Source: Alphaproteobacteria bacterium (GTDB taxonomy: Bacteria; Pseudomonadota; Alphaproteobacteria; Micavibrionales; Micavibrionaceae). From it: 6,793 nt of DNA. The DNA lies in the NCBI GenBank assembly GCA_023140905.1, contig JAGLKS010000192.1, positions 1 through 6,793 of the forward strand, written 5' to 3'. The notes beneath the pieces are model-generated. The model saw only the letters and a list, made by a program, of their open reading frames with translations, had not been told where the DNA came from and made no database searches. Of this stretch, positions 5,876 through 6,793 are shown in pieces; positions within the stretch are counted from its first letter, which is position 1, and every line of letters begins with the position of its first letter. Both the position numbers and the translations under genes were made by a program.

Positions 5876-5988
5876 AATATTAAAATCTCCGTATTTTCAT
5901 ATATCCATCTGTATTTCTGTGCATGATTTAAGATAAAATGACTCAATCATAAAAATACAAAAAAGAGATCGTTATTTCTGGCCCTTTA

Positions 5989-6017
5989 TTGTCATTGTGA
6001 TACTTTATACATACACT
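5989..6017 (+). promoter_or_regulatory. Candidate promoter of the DUF1223 gene
   Basis: TTGTCA (5989-5994), a 17-base spacer and TACACT (6012-6017) form a plausible sigma70 promoter. Initiation near 6024 gives a leader of about 20 nt with AAGGGG (6033-6038) as Shine-Dalgarno. The rest of the 5876-6044 divergent gap is A/T-rich and must also hold the hydrolase promoter; a near-palindrome ATGACTCAATCAT (5938-5950) is the only other structure seen. Confidence 0.4.
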
Positions 6018-6044
6018 AACGAAGCATATATGAAGGGGCTAAAA

Positions 6045-6793
6045 ATGTATAGCATGTGCAAGAAAAAACAAGCTTCATATTTGGTGGTAATACAAGTCGT
6101 ATCAGCCATTATTATATCAGGATTTTTTGCATATACAGCCTATGCATATGAAGATGTGCCACCAGCTGTGCCTGTTAATTCAGTAAAGACTGAAGCCTTG
6201 ACGTTATCTGAGCCATACAAAATGTCAAAGCAAGAATCTGGCAATTCAGTGGAAATAGAACAGCAGGATACAGCAGAAAATAATTCATCCCCCCCTAATT
6301 TTTTTGAGCGGTTATGGTCTAAAATATCAAGCAATATTGCTGCACAGGACAAAGAGAAGCTAAAAGAAAAAACACAAAATAAAATTAAGAAAGAGAAAGA
6401 AGAAACTGAAGATTATCTAGCACAGCCTCTTAAACCGGTTATACTGCAAGACAATGTTTTCTATGTTTTAGAGCTTTTTACAACACAAGCTTGTCCGTTT
6501 TGCCCCAAAGCTGATGCGATGATGGAAGCTTATGCAAATAGGCCTGATGTTATTGCATTATCATGTCATGTTGATTATTTCGATGTGCAGCAAGGATCGT
6601 TATCTCAACCAATTTGCTCATCACGTCAAATGCGTTATGAAGCATCATTTAAGGGGACTCCCAAATATACGCCTCAAATGGTTATTAACGGTGGTTATGA
6701 TGCAGTAGGGTATTTACCTGATAAAATTACTCAGGCTTTCGAAAAAGCGCAGGAACATCCGGTTCGTTCACTAGAAGTTAGTCCGGTTAAGGA
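6045..6793 (+). CDS. Secreted DUF1223 thioredoxin-fold protein (3' end beyond window)
   Basis: The 249 visible codons start MYSMCKKKQASYLVVIQ, a Sec-type signal peptide: a lysine n-region, a hydrophobic core to about residue 29, and an A-Y-A site after Ala34, so the protein is probably periplasmic. Residues 35 to about 125 are a low-complexity linker rich in Glu/Gln/Ser, with a charged, likely helical lysine/glutamate stretch (102-125). From about 135 comes the DUF1223 domain: VLELFTTQACPFCPKADAMM (141-160) with a C150-P-F-C153 redox-type motif, IALSCHVDYFD (170-180), and YTPQMVINGGYDAVG (208-222) with the cis-proline position Pro210. DUF1223 has a thioredoxin-like fold of unknown function. 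Two extra cysteines (174, 191) lie nearby. A strong Shine-Dalgarno (AAGGGG) supports the ATG at 6045; another ATG at 6054 is weaker. The gene has its own promoter and diverges from the hydrolase gene. No stop is reached. Confidence 0.85.
   Translation, partial: MYSMCKKKQASYLVVIQVVSAIIISGFFAYTAYAYEDVPPAVPVNSVKTEALTLSEPYKMSKQESGNSVEIEQQDTAENNSSPPNFFERLWSKISSNIAAQDKEKLKEKTQNKIKKEKEETEDYLAQPLKPVILQDNVFYVLELFTTQACPFCPKADAMMEAYANRPDVIALSCHVDYFDVQQGSLSQPICSSRQMRYEASFKGTPKYTPQMVINGGYDAVGYLPDKITQAFEKAQEHPVRSLEVSPVK

Noticed and set aside
5938..5950. Near-palindrome ATGACTCAATCAT between the divergent hydrolase and DUF1223 genes
   Set aside because: Too short and imperfect to call an operator without a second copy or a known regulator.
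6140..6352. 70-codon open frame on the minus strand
   Set aside because: It lies wholly antisense to the DUF1223 gene, which has a signal peptide, Shine-Dalgarno and a recognisable domain; the antisense product shows no known motif.

Overview
The window looks like a core-genome segment of a bacterium that uses many A/T-rich codons and has A/T-rich intergenic gaps. It is most likely an alphaproteobacterium. The PheS protein has the extended C-terminus and the insertion before motif 3 typical of that class, and the last gene encodes a DUF1223-type secreted thioredoxin-fold protein, a family common in Proteobacteria and especially alphaproteobacteria. The assignment rests on remembered family features and could not be tested by a search.

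Layout from left to right. Positions 1-2143 (minus strand) hold pheS, a GNAT acetyltransferase gene and the 5' part of pheT, transcribed in that order, so the phenylalanyl-tRNA synthetase operon has an extra gene between its two subunit genes. Positions 2144-2263 are a divergent promoter region. Positions 2264-3445 (plus) encode PurT, the formate-dependent GAR transformylase. A HAD-family hydrolase (3485-4165, minus) converges on it. Next is a compact minus-strand ribosomal protein operon, rpmI-rplT (4321-4938), with a strong promoter (5046-5075), a roughly 100-nt leader containing an inverted repeat, and a clear intrinsic terminator (4254-4295). An alpha/beta-hydrolase-like gene (5087-5875, minus) lies upstream and appears to have lost its nucleophilic serine. 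Diverging from it is a secreted DUF1223 protein (6045 to the window end, plus), cut by the window edge.

In many bacteria infC-rpmI-rplT-pheS-pheT form one cluster for translation genes. Here the parts are still neighbours, but they are split by purT and the HAD gene, infC is absent from the window, and pheS and pheT are themselves separated by a GNAT gene. Most genes have recognisable Shine-Dalgarno sequences; pheS and pheT do not.

No tRNA, rRNA, CRISPR array, insertion sequence or phage gene was seen. No stretch of more than 300 bases lacks a gene. I found no clear multi-gene novel system. The most interesting signals are the rpmI leader structure, the GNAT gene inside pheS-pheT, the nucleophile-less hydrolase and the unusual DUF1223 protein.
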